DNA of 64,000 bases. It comes from Pseudomonas entomophila. Lineage in GTDB: Bacteria; Pseudomonadota; Gammaproteobacteria; Pseudomonadales; Pseudomonadaceae. Below, one piece after another: positions 62,886-64,000 of the stretch. Positions within the stretch are counted from its first letter, which is position 1. Every line of letters begins with the position of its first letter. The stretch spans positions 1,397,001 through 1,461,000 of the forward strand of contig NZ_CP063832.1 of assembly GCF_023277925.1 (NCBI RefSeq), read 5' to 3'. The notes beneath the pieces were generated by a model. That model saw only the letters and a list, made by a program, of their open reading frames with translations. It made no database searches and had not been told where the DNA came from. Both the position numbers and the translations under genes were made by a program.

Positions 62886-64000
62886 GTTCGCTGCGCCAAC
62901 GCACACTTTGGCGGGTAATGCTGTTACTGATGCTAGGTACTGGCCTGCTGGCGCTATACAACTACCACGATAGCCGCCGCGAAATTAACGAGGTGTATGA
63001 CGCCCACCTTGCCCAGAATGCCCGCCTGCTCCAAGGTGTGATGAGCATGCCCGTACAGGACGGCGCGCATGAGGCGCTGTATCAGGCCTTCAACCAGGCC
63101 TTGGCGGGGGCAGGGCGGCATCAGGTGGGGCACCCCTACGAAAGCAAGCTGGCGTTTCAGGTCTGGCAGGATGGCGGGGCGCTCCTGGTGCATACACCCA
63201 GTGCGCCGACACTCGGCTCGCCACCGACGACGCCAGGCTTCTACGATTTCACCAGCGGCGGCGAACAATGGCGTGGTTTCGTCCTGCCGGTGCCGGAAAA
63301 GCACTGGGTGATCTGGGTCGGCGAACGTGATGATGTGCGCTACGACCTGATCGACCGCATTGTTCGCCATACCCTGTTTCCGTTTCTGCTCGGCAGCCTG
63401 GCGTTGGCGCTGCTGGTCTGGGCCGCGATCGGCTGGGGGCTGCGGCCGTTGCAGAACATGGCCAATGTCATCCGTGGGCGCCACGCCGACTCCCTTGAGC
63501 CTTTGCAGTTGGTGCCGCTTCCCTCGGAACTTGAGCCGATGCAGGCCGCCATCAATCGCCTGTTGGCACAGATCGAGGACCTGCTACGGCGTGAGCACCG
63601 GTTCATTGCCGATGCCGCTCACGAAATGCGCACGCCGCTGGCCGCCCTGCGCTTGCATGCACAGAACGCCCTGGCGGCCAGCAACGACGTGGAGCGGCAA
63701 AAAGCGTTGGGGTTCCTGATGGGCGGGGTCGACCGGCTGACCCGGGTGGTCAACCAACTGCTGACACTGGCCCGCGTAGAGCCAGGACTGCGGCAGCGCG
63801 GCAGTACCCGCGTCGATCTGGCTGAAGTGGTCACCGACACGTTGGCCGACCTGACACCGTGGATTCTTGCCCGTGGCCTGGAGCCGTCTCTGGACATCAG
63901 CGAGGGCGATCATCACCTGGCGATCGATGCCGGCGCCCTGAGCATCGCACTCCAGAACCTGGTGTCCAACGCGGTTGAGCATTCCCCGCCCGCAGGCCGC
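62882..64000 (+). CDS. Sensor histidine kinase (3' end cut by window)
   Basis: 373 residues visible; ATG 62882 overlaps the regulator stop as ATGA. TM1 (about 11-27), a periplasmic domain of about 130 residues, TM2 (about 160-182), HAMP-like linker, and the H-box AHEMRTPLAAL near residue 245; the N-box LVSNAVEHSPP starts near the edge. QseC-like layout. It is the partner of the upstream regulator and of the enzyme operon, which suggests sensing of its product or a related signal. Confidence 0.92.
   Translation, partial: MSSLRQRTLWRVMLLLMLGTGLLALYNYHDSRREINEVYDAHLAQNARLLQGVMSMPVQDGAHEALYQAFNQALAGAGRHQVGHPYESKLAFQVWQDGGALLVHTPSAPTLGSPPTTPGFYDFTSGGEQWRGFVLPVPEKHWVIWVGERDDVRYDLIDRIVRHTLFPFLLGSLALALLVWAAIGWGLRPLQNMANVIRGRHADSLEPLQLVPLPSELEPMQAAINRLLAQIEDLLRREHRFIADAAHEMRTPLAALRLHAQNALAASNDVERQKALGFLMGGVDRLTRVVNQLLTLARVEPGLRQRGSTRVDLAEVVTDTLADLTPWILARGLEPSLDISEGDHHLAIDAGALSIALQNLVSNAVEHSPPAGR

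Overview
The window is GC-rich DNA with tightly packed, often start/stop-overlapping genes and many REP-type intergenic palindromes (arms like TGTAGGAGCGG or GGATTCATCCGCGATGCG). This, with the protein families present, points to a fluorescent Pseudomonas, most likely of the P. putida/P. entomophila group. A decayed insecticidal-toxin (TccC-like) remnant fits an entomopathogenic relative. The species call is an inference.

Left part (1-17.8 kb). Three consecutive SPFH (HflK/HflC-like) genes run into a His-rich P1B-type metal ATPase. They face a reductase-like SDR gene across a perfect hairpin. Next come a two-component pair, a small membrane protein, the TccC pseudogene and a VOC protein. A six-gene minus-strand operon follows (DUF2878, CFA-type methyltransferase, DUF1365, FAD amine oxidase, SDR, SnoaL-like). 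Its promoter carries two TGTACA-N12-TGTACA sites, the spacing I recall for light-responsive LitR/CarH-like MerR regulators. A DUF4274 gene and an NmrA-type SDR with a MerR-type 19-bp-spacer promoter complete this part.

Centre (18.4-42.1 kb). A 23.7-kb operon of five overlapping genes encodes what appears to be an orphan NRPS/PKS pathway. NRPS1 is A-PCP-C-A-PCP-Cy-A-PCP-Ox, with by-eye specificities of basic (Arg-like), Pro-like and Cys. The Cys should be cyclised and oxidised to a thiazole. NRPS2 is docking-C-A-PCP-TE. NRPS3 is A-PCP-C-A-PCP-KS-KR-ACP-TE (Val-like, then Pro, then an extender from an AT-less PKS module). A helical protein of unknown function and a TauD/TfdA-type dioxygenase follow. 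Two modules lack an upstream C domain and two proteins end in TE, so the operon looks like two assembly lines. No MbtH, PPTase, acyltransferase, transporter or regulator gene lies beside it. A putative Rsm motif overlaps the ribosome-binding region of NRPS1, and a Fur-like box lies about 0.5 kb upstream.

Right part (42.1-64 kb). Facing the operon are SGNH, GSCFA and GNAT genes. Then come an AT-richer orphan with PD-(D/E)xK-like residues, a metallo-beta-lactamase-fold hydrolase, a remnant of a GGDEF gene, an exported DUF3142/TPR-like pair, a lipoprotein, a thymidylate-kinase-like protein, a GST and a DsbA/LysR divergent pair. A second LitR-like site sits between an SDR and a chalcone-isomerase-like/DUF3833/DUF2256 operon. 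The window ends with an aminotransferase, a truncated DUF1905 gene and a compact operon: thermostable-hemolysin family protein, AMP-ligase, haeme-oxygenase-like putative diiron enzyme, SDR, exported TPR protein, and an OmpR/histidine-kinase pair cut by the window edge. That operon looks like a small-molecule pathway joined to a sensor system.
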